Made by a program: the position numbers and the translations under genes. A stretch of 64,000 bases of DNA from Nodularia sp. LEGE 06071. Its GTDB lineage: Bacteria > Cyanobacteriota > Cyanobacteriia > Cyanobacteriales > Nostocaceae. Shown here piece by piece: positions 45,861 through 55,581 of this stretch. The DNA lies in the NCBI RefSeq assembly GCF_015207755.1, contig NZ_JADEWH010000001.1, positions 372,001 to 436,000 on the forward strand, written 5' to 3'. The first letter of the stretch is position 1, and the number at the start of each line of letters is the position of its first letter. The notes beneath the pieces were generated by a model, which worked only from the letters and a program-made list of their open reading frames with translations, was not told the origin of the DNA and ran no database searches.

Positions 45861-46499
45861 ATGACAACAATGTTGAATAATTTGGAAAATGACTCAATCT
45901 TTACCCCGGAACAAGTCTTAGAGAATCGAGGTCGTGTAGCTATATTCATTGATGGTTCCAACCTGTTTTATGCTGCATTACAACTGGGAATCGAAATTGA
46001 CTACACGAAGCTACTCTGCCGATTAACTGGCGGTTCTAGACTGTTGCGTGCTTTCTTTTACACTGGTGTAGACCGCACAAACGAGAAGCAACAAGGGTTT
46101 CTGTTGTGGATGCGTCGCAATGGCTACCGCGTCATCGCTAAGGATTTAGTACAGTTACCTGACGGCTCCAAGAAAGCCAACCTGGATGTAGAAATTGCCG
46201 TAGATATGATGGCATTGGTAGATTCTTATGATACCGCAGTTTTGGTCAGTGGTGATGGGGATTTGGCCTATGCTGTCAATTCAGTCAGCTATCGTGGTGT
46301 GCGCGTAGAGGTGGTGAGTTTGCGCTCAATGACCAGTGATAGTTTAATCAATGTTAGCGATCGCTATATTGATTTAGAAGCCATCAAAGAAGATATTCAA
46401 AAAAACCCGCGCCAAAGCTATCCATATCGGCCTCTCTCCAGCATGGGTTTTCTGGAAGATATCAGAGAGGCTGATCAACAGTTAGAAATCCAAGATTAA
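45861..46499 (+). CDS. NYN-domain (LabA/DUF88) protein
   Basis: A 212-residue protein. The NYN (PIN-like nuclease) domain spans residues about 20-175, with the acidic residues expected for metal binding: VAIFIDGSNLFYA, NLDVEIAVDMMAL and LVSGDGDLAYAVNSV. In Synechococcus, LabA of this family affects circadian output; most cyanobacterial members are unstudied and may be RNases. A second ATG at 45870 is possible. Its stop overlaps the lptC start (TAATG at 46497-46501), so both proteins are probably translated from one mRNA. Confidence 0.9.
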   Translation: MTTMLNNLENDSIFTPEQVLENRGRVAIFIDGSNLFYAALQLGIEIDYTKLLCRLTGGSRLLRAFFYTGVDRTNEKQQGFLLWMRRNGYRVIAKDLVQLPDGSKKANLDVEIAVDMMALVDSYDTAVLVSGDGDLAYAVNSVSYRGVRVEVVSLRSMTSDSLINVSDRYIDLEAIKEDIQKNPRQSYPYRPLSSMGFLEDIREADQQLEIQD

Positions 46500-47758
46500 T
46501 GAATTATCCCAAAGGCAGGCCGAAAAAGAGAGTAAATTGTGGTGAAAAAGGGCAAAATAAACCAAATTTACGCCGCTTATTTTCATTCCCATCTCTCAAT
46601 TCTTTACAACCCAAAGCAAATTGGTTTTACCTGCCTTTAACTTGTTTATTGGTACTTGGATTAGTTGCTTGTGGGGGATCTACCCCTACGGCTTCTCAAT
46701 CAGATGATGCTGATTCATCTCCCCAAGAAAGCAATTTGACCTTTTTTGATGTCACTTTAGAACAAGCCGACGAAGTAGGAAGACCAGTTTGGAAAGTTCG
46801 ATCTAAAAAAGCGATATACACTAAAGAAAAACAAATTGGTGAGGCGGAAAATCCCGTTGGTGAACTATACCAAGACGGCAAACCGGTTTACCAAATACAA
46901 GCAGATAAAGCAGATATTGAACAGGATGGTCAGAAGCTATTTCTCAAGGGAAAGATCCTGGCTACAGATCCTGTCAATGGTATTGTATTGCAAGGTAATG
47001 AATTAGAGTGGTTGCCTCAAGAAGATTTATTAATTGTCCGCAATCAACTAAATGGGACTCATAAACAACTCAAAGCAGTAGCGCAAGAAGCACGAGTTAA
47101 AACCCGCGAACAGCGCATAGAATTTTCTGGTGGCGTAATAGCTAATTCCGTTGATCCCCAAATGCAAATGCGAAGTGAGAGTTTAACTTGGCGAATTAAA
47201 GAAGAAACATTAACAAGCGATCGCCCCATCCAAATTGACCGCTATAACAATAATAAAATTACTGACCGTGGCCAGGGAGATGCTGCCGAAGTCAACTTAA
47301 AAACTAAAATTGCTACTATCAAAAAAAATGCCCAGTTAGAGTTAGTAGACCCACCCACGCAAATAGCTAGTAACTCTATGATCTGGGACATGAATGCAGA
47401 AACTGTGAAGACAAATTCCCCGATCACTGTTGTCCAGCGTGCCGAAAATGTGACTGTAACCGCCAATCAAGGCGAAATGAAAATACAGCAAAAAATTGTG
47501 AATTTAACAGGCAATGTCAACGCCATAGGGCAGCGTCGTCAGTCCCTCAAATCTAATCAGCTAAATTGGTATCTGGACAAAAAATTATTAGAAGCGCAGG
47601 GAAATGTGATTTATCGTCAAGTTGACCCACCAATAAATTTTACAGGTGAAACAGCCGTCGGTAATCTGCAAACAGAGGACATTGTAGTTAAAAGTGGAAA
47701 ATCTGGCGGCAGAGTAGTCACGGAAATTATTCCTCAAGATGCAGGAATTAGTAATTAG
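46499..47758 (+). CDS. lptC: LptC-like LPS export lipoprotein (long cyanobacterial form)
   Basis: A 419-residue protein with a hydrophobic segment and a lipobox ending in Cys58 (LVACGG), then a long beta-rich LptC/OstA-type domain with repeated features (KADIEQDGQKLFLKG, LEWLPQEDLLIVRNQL, EMKIQQKIVNLTGNV). E. coli LptC is about 190 residues; the cyanobacterial type is about twice as long and likely spans more beta-jellyroll repeats in the periplasm. It would bridge the inner-membrane LptBFG complex to LptA/LptD. The first 40 basic residues before the hydrophobic segment are unusual. The start overlaps the NYN gene stop. Confidence 0.85.
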   Translation: MNYPKGRPKKRVNCGEKGQNKPNLRRLFSFPSLNSLQPKANWFYLPLTCLLVLGLVACGGSTPTASQSDDADSSPQESNLTFFDVTLEQADEVGRPVWKVRSKKAIYTKEKQIGEAENPVGELYQDGKPVYQIQADKADIEQDGQKLFLKGKILATDPVNGIVLQGNELEWLPQEDLLIVRNQLNGTHKQLKAVAQEARVKTREQRIEFSGGVIANSVDPQMQMRSESLTWRIKEETLTSDRPIQIDRYNNNKITDRGQGDAAEVNLKTKIATIKKNAQLELVDPPTQIASNSMIWDMNAETVKTNSPITVVQRAENVTVTANQGEMKIQQKIVNLTGNVNAIGQRRQSLKSNQLNWYLDKKLLEAQGNVIYRQVDPPINFTGETAVGNLQTEDIVVKSGKSGGRVVTEIIPQDAGISN

Positions 47759-47827
47759 GAAGAAGCAGATGTGTAGGGGACTGAGGAATGAATAAGCAAA
47801 CTATCTGAAATAAAAGCTAATTCCTAA

Positions 47828-47880
47828 ATTACGAATTACGAATTACGAATTACGAATTACGAATTACGAATTACGAATTA
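47828..47880. repeat. Heptamer tandem repeat (ATTACGA)7 at the dacB 3' end
   Basis: Seven exact ATTACGA units run from 47828 to 47876, and a partial ATTA follows. The dacB stop codon (47871-47873, minus-strand TAA) lies inside the seventh unit, so the last three codons and the stop of dacB are built from the repeat. The same unit occurs at 11844-11875, again at a stop codon. Confidence 0.95.
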
Positions 47881-49208
47881 GTCTTATTTGCAACTAACAA
47901 AATTTCGTTACGACTAGCTGCACCCAATTCCGGTGAAAAATATTTAGGAGAGTGGGGAGTAATGGTAGTGGGAATATTGGGAACTACTTCTAACTGTTTG
48001 ACAAGAGTTTGTAAAAGCTTATCTTGATTAGCGCGGAAAGCTGATACTTGTGGGCCACGGTTAATAATAGCAAACCATACCAAACCGCGATCGCGTGTAG
48101 GAATGACTCCAGCTAAAGCGCTTACCTCCCGCAAAGTACCAGTTTTCATCACAGTGGCATAGGGCATTTTTCTAGTTTGCATTGTTCCCCGACGGTCAAA
48201 TCCAGCTGTAGGAAACAAGTCAGCCACATTAATTTTATGGGTAGTTGCTTCCCGTTGAATTGCCATTAACATCGCACAGGCGGCTCTGGGAGAAATCCGA
48301 TTGTCTACTCCTAGTCCTGAACCATTAATTAACTGAATTTCTGCCTCCGGTACTCCAGCTAGTTTGGCCGCTTGCGATTGCATAACAGCCGCTCCTCCTA
48401 CCGATTCCGCCAGCATCTCTGCCATGACGTTGTTACTGAAAACGTTCATTTCCTTAATTAATTGCTGCAAAGGTAAAGAACGGCGGCGCACTAATAGGGT
48501 TTGTTGCGGGTTTGGTTGGGTTGCTAATTTCACGCTACCCGTAATCACAACTTGAGGTTTAGCTGTCCCCTTCGGCATGATGGAATATATGTAATTTGCC
48601 GGACGAGTCCAAGTCGTGTGATTCAGTGCTTGCTTGAGCATCTGCCCAGCTAATATGGGATTTGGTTCAAAATTCATGGCGAAACTGCCGCTGATGAGCA
48701 AGTTTCCCTTTACTTGTTTGATCCCCATTTTATTCAGAGTATTACCCAGTGCGATCGCTTCTTCCCAAACAAACATCGGATCACCGCCACCAGTAATCAC
48801 CAAATCACCCTGCAATACCCCGTTAACTATTGGCCCCGTAGTGCTGACCAAAGTTTCAAATTGGTGGTCTGGTCCCCAAGTTTTCAACGCCACAAGTGAA
48901 GTAGCAATCTTAGTTAAAGAAGCAGCCGGGAGAGGAGTTGTACCTTGATGATTTGCCATCAACATTGGCCCCGACTGCATCCAAATACCTTGACTCTCAG
49001 CTAAGTTTTCCGCTATCAACTTCGAGGAAATCAGTTCTTGCAAATATTGCTGGACTGTAGTGGAACCGGCGGGATTTGGATCAGGTGCTAGAACCAAGCC
49101 AGGGCTACTTTGCCAAGCTAATGCCTCTAGGGCTTCTGTAGGCTTAATTTGTACCCCAGCCATTTCCAGCCACAAAGAAACTAAACCTGAACCCAATAAT
49201 TCCAGCAT
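47871..49208 (-). CDS. dacB: D-alanyl-D-alanine carboxypeptidase/endopeptidase (PBP4, S13)
   Basis: A 445-residue PBP4-type enzyme. The three active-site motifs are SLTK (Ser97, Lys100), SGLGVDN in place of SxN, and KTGTL. A hydrophobic N-terminal segment (LLGSGLVSLWLEMAGV) is short and not a perfect signal peptide, so export may use another route or the true start may be elsewhere. It hydrolyses D-Ala-D-Ala or cross-bridges in peptidoglycan. The C-terminal residues and stop codon are encoded within a heptamer repeat. Confidence 0.9.
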   Translation of the reverse strand: MLELLGSGLVSLWLEMAGVQIKPTEALEALAWQSSPGLVLAPDPNPAGSTTVQQYLQELISSKLIAENLAESQGIWMQSGPMLMANHQGTTPLPAASLTKIATSLVALKTWGPDHQFETLVSTTGPIVNGVLQGDLVITGGGDPMFVWEEAIALGNTLNKMGIKQVKGNLLISGSFAMNFEPNPILAGQMLKQALNHTTWTRPANYIYSIMPKGTAKPQVVITGSVKLATQPNPQQTLLVRRRSLPLQQLIKEMNVFSNNVMAEMLAESVGGAAVMQSQAAKLAGVPEAEIQLINGSGLGVDNRISPRAACAMLMAIQREATTHKINVADLFPTAGFDRRGTMQTRKMPYATVMKTGTLREVSALAGVIPTRDRGLVWFAIINRGPQVSAFRANQDKLLQTLVKQLEVVPNIPTTITPHSPKYFSPELGAASRNEILLVANKTNS

Positions 49209-49427
49209 ATTTTATTCCCCTAAGTTGTTTCCTGTGCCAATATACAGGCTTTTTCATGCGAATCAGTATTGATCAAAGATAACTGCTGTTTTTCTCATCT
49301 GGTAATGAGGTGGATTATAGCGGAGCATGAGCAAGTTTTTACCTTCTGGCGGAAGTTATTCCCAGATATTTGACATACTTGTCAGCACAACCAGAAAAAC
49401 ATAGGGTGGAAAATCCACCCCTAGTAG

Positions 49428-50498
49428 TTATTTTCTTTCTGGATGTGCCTGTTCTTCAACGGAAGGCGTACCCATCTGATTAATTGCCGCAATCATTTGA
49501 TACAAACGACCCAAATCACGTTGGTTAAAGTACAAAACGAGGCGGGGTAGTTCCATTGTCTCATCTTGATTTTCTTGAGGCAAAGCCTGACTTTTGGCAA
49601 TTTTTCCTTTCACCAGAATGTCGCTAAAGTTAGCATTTAACTTTTCTACCGCAGCATCTGATAAATCTGCTGACAGACGAATCACCAACTGCTCACCTAC
49701 GTAGCGGCTAGAGTGATAAACGCGATAAAAACCTGTAATCGCATTACAAGCTACTTCCAGGTTATCTGTGACTGTGTACAGGTTGGGGTCTTCAGGACTC
49801 ACAAGACCTTTTTGCACCAGTTTTTGATCAATATATTCGCTCCAAGACCGCCAGTAATCGCCACCTGGATGATCAATTAAAACTACAGGAACAGGGCCAA
49901 ATTTACCTGTTTGGCTTAAGGTCATACACTCAAAAGCTTCATCTTGAGTCCCAAATCCTCCAGGAAATAAAGCCACAGCATCACTTTCTTTGAGGAGAAA
50001 CAATTTGCGGGTGAAGAAATACTTAAAATGAATCAGCTTCGGATCACCCTCTATAAATGGGTTTGCTTGCTGCTCAAAGGGTAACTGAATATTTAAGCCA
50101 AAGGAATTATCTCGCCCAGCGCCTTCGTGACCCGCCTGCATAATACCGCCGCCGCCGCCTGTCATCACCATGAATCCTAACTGACAAACAGCGCGAGCAA
50201 ACTCAAGGGCCATCTGATACTCTGGTGTTGCTGGCGATAGACGAGCTGAACCAAAAATAGTTACTTTGCGGACGTGTCGGTAGTCATAAAATAGCTGGAA
50301 ACCTCGCTCCATATCTGCTAAAGCAGATGACAATATTTTCCAATCAAGACGTTCAATCTCACTCTCAGCTAGACGCACTATAGTAGCCAATGCCTGCTGA
50401 ATCAGTGGCCGATTTTTTAAGGTTGGTAAACGATCAAATAGTTCAGCGATATCCGCCTGGAGAGTCTCTAATGTGTCAAAAGACGCAGATGAGGTCAT
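49428..50498 (-). CDS. LOG-family protein (Rossmann-fold, cytokinin-riboside phosphoribohydrolase type)
   Basis: A 356-residue LOG-type protein. The signature motifs are GGGGGIMQAGHEGAG and FPGGFGTQDEAFE (PGGxGTxxE), with VTIFGSARL at the first strand. Family members remove ribose-5-phosphate from nucleoside monophosphates, and some make cytokinin bases. The protein has an N-terminal helical extension of about 75 residues and a C-terminal extension of about 90, longer than typical LOG (about 190). That long form is common in cyanobacteria, and its substrate is unknown. Confidence 0.88.
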   Translation of the reverse strand: MTSSASFDTLETLQADIAELFDRLPTLKNRPLIQQALATIVRLAESEIERLDWKILSSALADMERGFQLFYDYRHVRKVTIFGSARLSPATPEYQMALEFARAVCQLGFMVMTGGGGGIMQAGHEGAGRDNSFGLNIQLPFEQQANPFIEGDPKLIHFKYFFTRKLFLLKESDAVALFPGGFGTQDEAFECMTLSQTGKFGPVPVVLIDHPGGDYWRSWSEYIDQKLVQKGLVSPEDPNLYTVTDNLEVACNAITGFYRVYHSSRYVGEQLVIRLSADLSDAAVEKLNANFSDILVKGKIAKSQALPQENQDETMELPRLVLYFNQRDLGRLYQMIAAINQMGTPSVEEQAHPERK

Positions 50499-50893
50499 GA
50501 GAACTGTCGCTACAATGGCACTACATTTTACCTGATTTTGGAATGCTGTTTACAACTGCTGCACCCAGTCATGATATAAAAACTATTCACAATTTTTTCA
50601 TACTAAAAAGCACCTTTGTTTCAAATTTAACCAAGGCACTGGGGAAGAATTTAATAAACATACAGCAGTCCTAGAGCGAACTAAGTCTTTAAACAAATAC
50701 CATAATGCTCCAGAAGCTGTACCACATTTTTAGGAATAACACATTACTTTAGCAGTGGTAATCCGACAATGTTTACCACAGGAAAAAGTTTTTTTGAGAC
50801 GCGAGTTTTCGCGCCTCGCAAACTTCTTAACAAAGATTTACCTAAATCTAAAGCAGATGAAAGACTCAAATGGATTTTGCTACCAATTGAGTT
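50499..50893. other. Intergenic region between the trxA and LOG-family genes
   Basis: About 395 bp without a supported gene. The only short open frame runs into the trxA antisense strand and is considered spurious. The trxA stop is at 50894. I see no repeat or hairpin of note. Confidence 0.4.
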
Positions 50894-51217
50894 TCAAAGA
50901 TATTTTTCCAAAGTGTTAGCTAATGTAGTTTTAGGCACGGCACCGACAACCATATCAACTTTTTGCCCATCTTTAAAAATCATTAACGTGGGGATGCTGC
51001 GAATACCGTACTGACTAGCAACTTGAGGATTTTCATCAGTATTGAGTTTCACAACTTTTATTTGACCTTCGTACTGACCGGCTATTTCCTCGACAACAGG
51101 AGCTACCATGCGGCAAGGACCGCACCAGGGAGCCCAGAAGTCAACCAAAACTGGAACATCGCTGTCGAGTACTTCTTGCTTAAAACTAGAATCCGTAACT
51201 TGTTCGGCTGCTGACAT
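50894..51217 (-). CDS. trxA: Thioredoxin
   Basis: A 107-residue thioredoxin with the redox site WCGPC (Cys32, Cys35), the cis-Pro in [10 protein letters not shown] and the standard length. This is an m-type (TrxA) sequence. It reduces disulfides in Calvin-cycle and other targets, receiving electrons from ferredoxin-thioredoxin reductase. ATG at 51215-51217 ([12 protein letters not shown]) is clear. A strong GC-rich hairpin lies 130 bp upstream in the leader region. Confidence 0.96.
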   Translation of the reverse strand: MSAAEQVTDSSFKQEVLDSDVPVLVDFWAPWCGPCRMVAPVVEEIAGQYEGQIKVVKLNTDENPQVASQYGIRSIPTLMIFKDGQKVDMVVGAVPKTTLANTLEKYL

Positions 51218-51557
51218 GCCTAAAAACCTTTGCCAATTATATTTCTGAGTTTGGTGAAAATTCTACCATAGCAAAAACAGCTGCTTAGAAGTCAAAAATG
51301 TACATTTGCAACGAAACTAAAGAAATTATGCACAAACATAAGGAACCGCCCAGACAATAGTCCGGGCGGAGTGTGGTGTGAGGAGTGAACGGAAACATGC
51401 GTCTCCGCTATCTCTATTGTAGGCGAGATATCGGATTTTTCCAGAGATTGTGTAAGAGTCTAGAAAATTTTTTCTGAAGAATTTGAGTTTGGAGGTGGGG
51501 AATAGGAAAAAATTTATTTTTTATTAGTGATTCCCTATTCCCTATTCTCCATTTTGT
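51218..51557. other. Intergenic region between guaB3 and trxA
   Basis: 340 bp holding the trxA promoter or leader, the hairpin at 51346-51369 and short ATTCCCT heptamers near 51521-51545, just downstream of the guaB3 stop. Nothing else is supported. Confidence 0.4.
51346..51369. terminator. GC-rich hairpin between guaB3 and trxA (terminator or trxA leader element)
   Basis: The arms CCGCCCAGAC (51346-51355) and GTCCGGGCGG (51360-51369) pair over 10 positions with one mismatch and an AATA loop. No clear U-run follows on the minus strand, so an intrinsic terminator for guaB3 is possible but not certain. The hairpin could instead be part of the trxA leader. Confidence 0.55.
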
Positions 51558-52721
51558 TTATTTACCCATGCCTAATTGTTGGGCTTTTTGGTATACTTTA
51601 CCTTCGGTTAGTAGGGAAGGAGCAATTACCACTTCAACTTGCTGCATTTCTTTAATGTTTTTGGCTCCTAATGTCCCCATGCTAGTTTTTAAGGCTCCCA
51701 CAAGGTTATGAGTGCCATCATCTAGTCCGGCGGGTCCGATGAGTATTTGCTCTAGGGTACCAGTCGTCCCAACGCTAATGCGGGTCCCACGAGGCAGGAC
51801 TGGGCTAGGAGTTGCCATTCCCCAATGATAACCCCGGCCTGGAGCTTCGGCGGCTCTGGCAAAGGGAGAACCAATCATCACACCATCGGCACCGCAGGCG
51901 ATGCACTTACAAATGTCTCCACCAGTGATTAAACCGCCATCGGCAATAATCGGAATGTAGTTACCAGTTTCCTGATAATAATCATCTCTGGCGGCGGCAC
52001 AATCGGCGATCGCCGTTGCTTGTGGTATACCCACACCCAAAACACCACGAGAGGTACAAGCCGCTCCAGGGCCAATTCCCACTAATACCGCAGCCGCCCC
52101 AGCTTTCAACAAATTTAAGGTAACTTCATAGGTCACACAGTTCCCCAACGCCACTGGGATGGGCATAGAACGGCAAAATTCCGCCAAATCCAAGGGAACT
52201 ATCGAATCTGGCGATAAATGTGCCGTAGAGACTACCGTAGCCTGCACAAAAAATAAATCTGCCCCAGCTTTTGCCACTATCTCACCATATTTACTGGCTG
52301 CGGCTGGGGTAGCACTCACCGCCGCAATGCCACCTTGAAGTTTAATTTCCTGAATACGTTTTTCAATTAATTCCGGCTTTATCGGTTCGGCATAAAGTTC
52401 TTGCATTAAGGAAACAAATTCACTTTTCCCAACCGAGGCAATTCGATCTAAAATCGGCTCTGGGTCAGCATAGCGAGTTTGGATTCCTTCTAAGTTGATG
52501 ACTCCTAATGCTCCTAACTGTGACAGTTTTACAGCCATCTTGACATCGACTACGCCATCCATTGCACTGGCAATGATTGGGATTTCTCGCTCAATATTGC
52601 CAATAGTCCACTTTGTATCTGCCAGACTCGGATCGAGTGTTCTGCTACCAGGGACTAGAGCAATTTCATCAATTCCATAAGCTCTACGAGCTGTTTTTCC
52701 CCGCCCAAGTTGAATTTCCAC
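51558..52721 (-). CDS. guaB3: GuaB3-family IMP dehydrogenase/GMP reductase-like protein
   Basis: A 387-residue TIM-barrel protein that lacks the CBS domains of normal IMPDH, as in the GuaB3 group. Conserved pieces are [32 protein letters not shown], the [15 protein letters not shown] loop with the catalytic Cys position, and [11 protein letters not shown]. Members bind purine nucleotides and may act as GMP reductase-like or IMPDH-like enzymes; the exact reaction differs between reports. The start is GTG at 52719-52721. Length and motifs are complete. Confidence 0.9.
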   Translation of the reverse strand: MEIQLGRGKTARRAYGIDEIALVPGSRTLDPSLADTKWTIGNIEREIPIIASAMDGVVDVKMAVKLSQLGALGVINLEGIQTRYADPEPILDRIASVGKSEFVSLMQELYAEPIKPELIEKRIQEIKLQGGIAAVSATPAAASKYGEIVAKAGADLFFVQATVVSTAHLSPDSIVPLDLAEFCRSMPIPVALGNCVTYEVTLNLLKAGAAAVLVGIGPGAACTSRGVLGVGIPQATAIADCAAARDDYYQETGNYIPIIADGGLITGGDICKCIACGADGVMIGSPFARAAEAPGRGYHWGMATPSPVLPRGTRISVGTTGTLEQILIGPAGLDDGTHNLVGALKTSMGTLGAKNIKEMQQVEVVIAPSLLTEGKVYQKAQQLGMGK

Positions 52722-52938
52722 GCTTTAACTTTTCTCAAATCTGTTTAAGCTAGGGTATCAAATTGTGAGGGGATTTGGAGCGTTTTTTTTGGCCATTAAC
52801 CACTAATTTCTAAAGGATAAGAGTCTGGGGCAAATTGTTAACCAATTCTCTGTGAGTTTTCACACTATCCCTCCACAGGCAGAAACCTGGGGCTAAACAA
52901 ACCAAGTCTGTCTGCTGGCTTGATAACTGATAACTGAT

Positions 52939-54891
52939 TTAGCCTATTTCTTTGTTGCTTTGGCTGTGGGTTGGTATTGAGTTGTTAATTAAGGAGAGAT
53001 TACTGTCTGTGTCAGTGATTACTTGGTTATTACTACGCACTAATTGACTAACTTGACCGATTAATTCGCCTAATTTGCCTTCGTCAAGTAGGGTGTTGAT
53101 TAAGGAAAGCCCACTGGTAGAGAGCATTAATTTGTTAATATCTTGAGCGCCATTACTGCCGTTGGCACCAGGGAATGAGTAAATCCGAGTATCTCCTAAA
53201 ACTCCAGGTTGTGGGGCTAGGGCTGTGAGAATTTCCGGAAGTTTATCAGCTAAACCTGGCCAAATTGTAGTGAGCATTTGGGCTGTGAGGTTGGCGTTAC
53301 TAATCGTATTTTCGGCGGCTATTTTCACTTTTAGGGCTTCTGCTTCTGCTAAAACTTTATCGCGGTTAGCGGCTGCGAGGATACGAATAGCCTCAGCTTC
53401 TAATTCTGCGGCTTCTTGAGCGATTTCTGCTTGACGACGACGGCGGAAGGCATCGATTTCGACAACGTTGCGATCGCTTATGCTGCGTTGTTGGGCTTCT
53501 CTTTCGGCCGCAATTGTCGATAAACGCTTGTTACGTTCGGCTTTTTCGATTTCTCCGGCTGTCTGAACTGATGCTTCGGCTGTGGCTTGTTGTGCTTGGG
53601 CGAGAAAGCTTTCACGTTTTTTCGCAGAAATCGCAATTTCTAAATCTTCTTGAGCAATTCGTGCTAGTTTTTCCGACTCGACTATCTCTACTTGGGCTTT
53701 GAGTCTACCAGCTTCTACTTTTTGTTTGCGGGAAATTTCCGCAATTTCTGCTTCTTGTTTTTGCAGTGATTGTGACACATTTAAATGTTTATTGCGTTCT
53801 TCTAAGGCAATGTCAGCATCAATTTGGCTTTGTTGCAAAGATAATTTTTTGCGAATTTCTTCTTCTTCAACTGATTTTTCTTGCAAGATTCGGCTGCGTT
53901 GAATGGCTGCGGCTTCTTTATCTTTTGCTTCTTGGATTTCCCGTTCGCGCTGTGCCTTGAGTGCCTCTACTTGAAATTTTTGCTCTAATCTGGCACTTTC
54001 TTGTTCTTGGGCAATTTGTAGCGATCGCTTTTGGGCATCTAGTTCTTTTTGCTCAATTGCTACTTGAGTTGTTAATTCAACTTCCCGTTTTTGTTGAATC
54101 GAACGCTGAATAATTTCGGTTCGTAAGCGCACACCTTGGGCATCAAAGAAACTATCAGGATCATAGGTAACACTTTCTAAAATTTCCGAAATGGCAATAT
54201 TATTCAAAGTTAAGCCGACTTTTTTCAAATCTGGCCCCACTAAGTTCAACACTTCTTGAGCAAAACCCAATTTATCCGAATCAATTTCGGCGATTTCTTT
54301 GGTTTTGGCTGCGGCTCTAATGGCATCATCTGCCCGTTTTTCTAAGGCATTTTTAATGTCGTCAGAGCTAATTATTGTACCACTTTGAGATAATCTGGCT
54401 GCTGCTTTCAAAACATCTTCTTCTGAGGCATTTATACACACATAAAATGTGACTCTAATATCTGCTCTCAGATAATCTTTAGTCCGCACAGCCATTTTTC
54501 CCGTGCGTTCTACATCAATAGAAATTTCTCGCAGAGGCACACGGGTGAGTTGATGAAATCCTGGTAAAACAATACAACCACCATAAAGAATCACCGATTT
54601 CTTTTTAGTGAACAAACCCCCAGTCCTGACGAAAGCCTCGTTATTGGGTGTGACTACATAAATTCTTGTATAAGCATATAAGCTTAATAAAAGTAAGAAA
54701 ATTAAAGCAGCAATAACTCCTGGTAATACCAAGCCATTATTGATTTGAGCAATCGTTGGTGGAACTGTGACTGGTGAGATAGTTTGAGCGAATGTTCTGT
54801 TTTGGTCTTGTTTTGGTTGTAACTGAATTGGGGAAATTTCTGAGACAGGAATAGTTGGTAAAGACTGGATAAAAGTTAACCAAAATAACAT
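52939..54891 (-). CDS. Flotillin-like membrane scaffold protein (YqiK/FloT type)
   Basis: A 650-residue flotillin. After a polar N-terminal segment comes one transmembrane segment (about residues 53-75, LPGVIAALIFLLLLSLYAYTR), a SPFH domain (AFVRTGGLFTKKKSVILYGG...) and a very long Ala/Glu/Gln-rich coiled coil (residues about 270-550), then a C-terminal region with an LSTSGLSLI turn. Flotillins organise membrane domains. It is the second gene of a pair with a NfeD-like gene 18 bp upstream, a conserved arrangement (YqiJ-YqiK). Confidence 0.9.
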   Translation of the reverse strand: MLFWLTFIQSLPTIPVSEISPIQLQPKQDQNRTFAQTISPVTVPPTIAQINNGLVLPGVIAALIFLLLLSLYAYTRIYVVTPNNEAFVRTGGLFTKKKSVILYGGCIVLPGFHQLTRVPLREISIDVERTGKMAVRTKDYLRADIRVTFYVCINASEEDVLKAAARLSQSGTIISSDDIKNALEKRADDAIRAAAKTKEIAEIDSDKLGFAQEVLNLVGPDLKKVGLTLNNIAISEILESVTYDPDSFFDAQGVRLRTEIIQRSIQQKREVELTTQVAIEQKELDAQKRSLQIAQEQESARLEQKFQVEALKAQREREIQEAKDKEAAAIQRSRILQEKSVEEEEIRKKLSLQQSQIDADIALEERNKHLNVSQSLQKQEAEIAEISRKQKVEAGRLKAQVEIVESEKLARIAQEDLEIAISAKKRESFLAQAQQATAEASVQTAGEIEKAERNKRLSTIAAEREAQQRSISDRNVVEIDAFRRRRQAEIAQEAAELEAEAIRILAAANRDKVLAEAEALKVKIAAENTISNANLTAQMLTTIWPGLADKLPEILTALAPQPGVLGDTRIYSFPGANGSNGAQDINKLMLSTSGLSLINTLLDEGKLGELIGQVSQLVRSNNQVITDTDSNLSLINNSIPTHSQSNKEIG

Positions 54892-54909
54892 AATTTTGCC
54901 CCTGATTAT

Positions 54910-55581
54910 TTAAGTTTGATTTTTCTGGCTGGAGTTAGCTAACCAAAGTTGTTCATCTGTTGTATCTTTGGCAATTACAAGATAATTTTGTGATTTATTT
55001 TCAATGACAATCACTTGCTCACCACGTTGTGGTGCAATAGTTGCCCATTCTGGTAAAGCGGCACTAATTGTCAGAAAATTATTTTTTATGTCCAGGACAT
55101 CTACTTGTCCAATTTTTCCTTCACTTTCACTAGGAATATAAAAAGAAGTCACAGTACCCACACAGCCAATCAAGCGATCGCTACTGGCATCTTCACCAAA
55201 ATCAGCAAAAATTTTGCCAATTACTTCTGCGATAAATCTTCCTACTAATAAGCTGATAATTAACGAAATTAATAAAATAGCACCTCTGATAAAGGCAGCG
55301 AAATCGCCATGAATTATGCCACTAGCTAAAGTATTTAATATCAGTCCAAAAACGCCCCACAAACTCAAATCTGCTGCTAGTAGCAAGATGAGTGGAGCCT
55401 TACCAATACCTATCCATCCCAGGACTGCTCCAAAGCTGAATTCGCCATCGGCATCGGCATCAAATTCGGCATCTGCATCTGCATCTGCATCTCCTCCACC
55501 GGAAATAATCACAAACAAAAACAGCAATACTCCCATTCCCAGGAATATCCAATAAGGCAAGTTGGCCTGGCTAAACAGCAT
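54910..55581 (-). CDS. NfeD-like/YqiJ membrane protein
   Basis: A 223-residue protein. The N-terminal hydrophobic segment (IFLGMGVLLFLFVIISGG) is followed by an Asp-Ala repeat (DADADADAEFDADADGEF), two or three more membrane segments and a C-terminal OB-fold like that of NfeD (IGCVGTVTSFYIPSESEGKIGQVDV...IAPQRGEQVIVIE). It partners the flotillin immediately downstream. The GAT/GCA tract encoding the Asp-Ala run (about 55445-55500) is prone to length change. Confidence 0.88.
   Translation of the reverse strand: MLFSQANLPYWIFLGMGVLLFLFVIISGGGDADADADAEFDADADGEFSFGAVLGWIGIGKAPLILLLAADLSLWGVFGLILNTLASGIIHGDFAAFIRGAILLISLIISLLVGRFIAEVIGKIFADFGEDASSDRLIGCVGTVTSFYIPSESEGKIGQVDVLDIKNNFLTISAALPEWATIAPQRGEQVIVIENKSQNYLVIAKDTTDEQLWLANSSQKNQT

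Noticed and set aside
45715-45897. 60-codon minus-strand frame between metG and the NYN gene
   Set aside because: Overlaps the start of the NYN gene and has no support; probably chance.
50769-51014. 81-codon plus-strand frame running into trxA
   Set aside because: Its 3' half is antisense of thioredoxin; no independent evidence.
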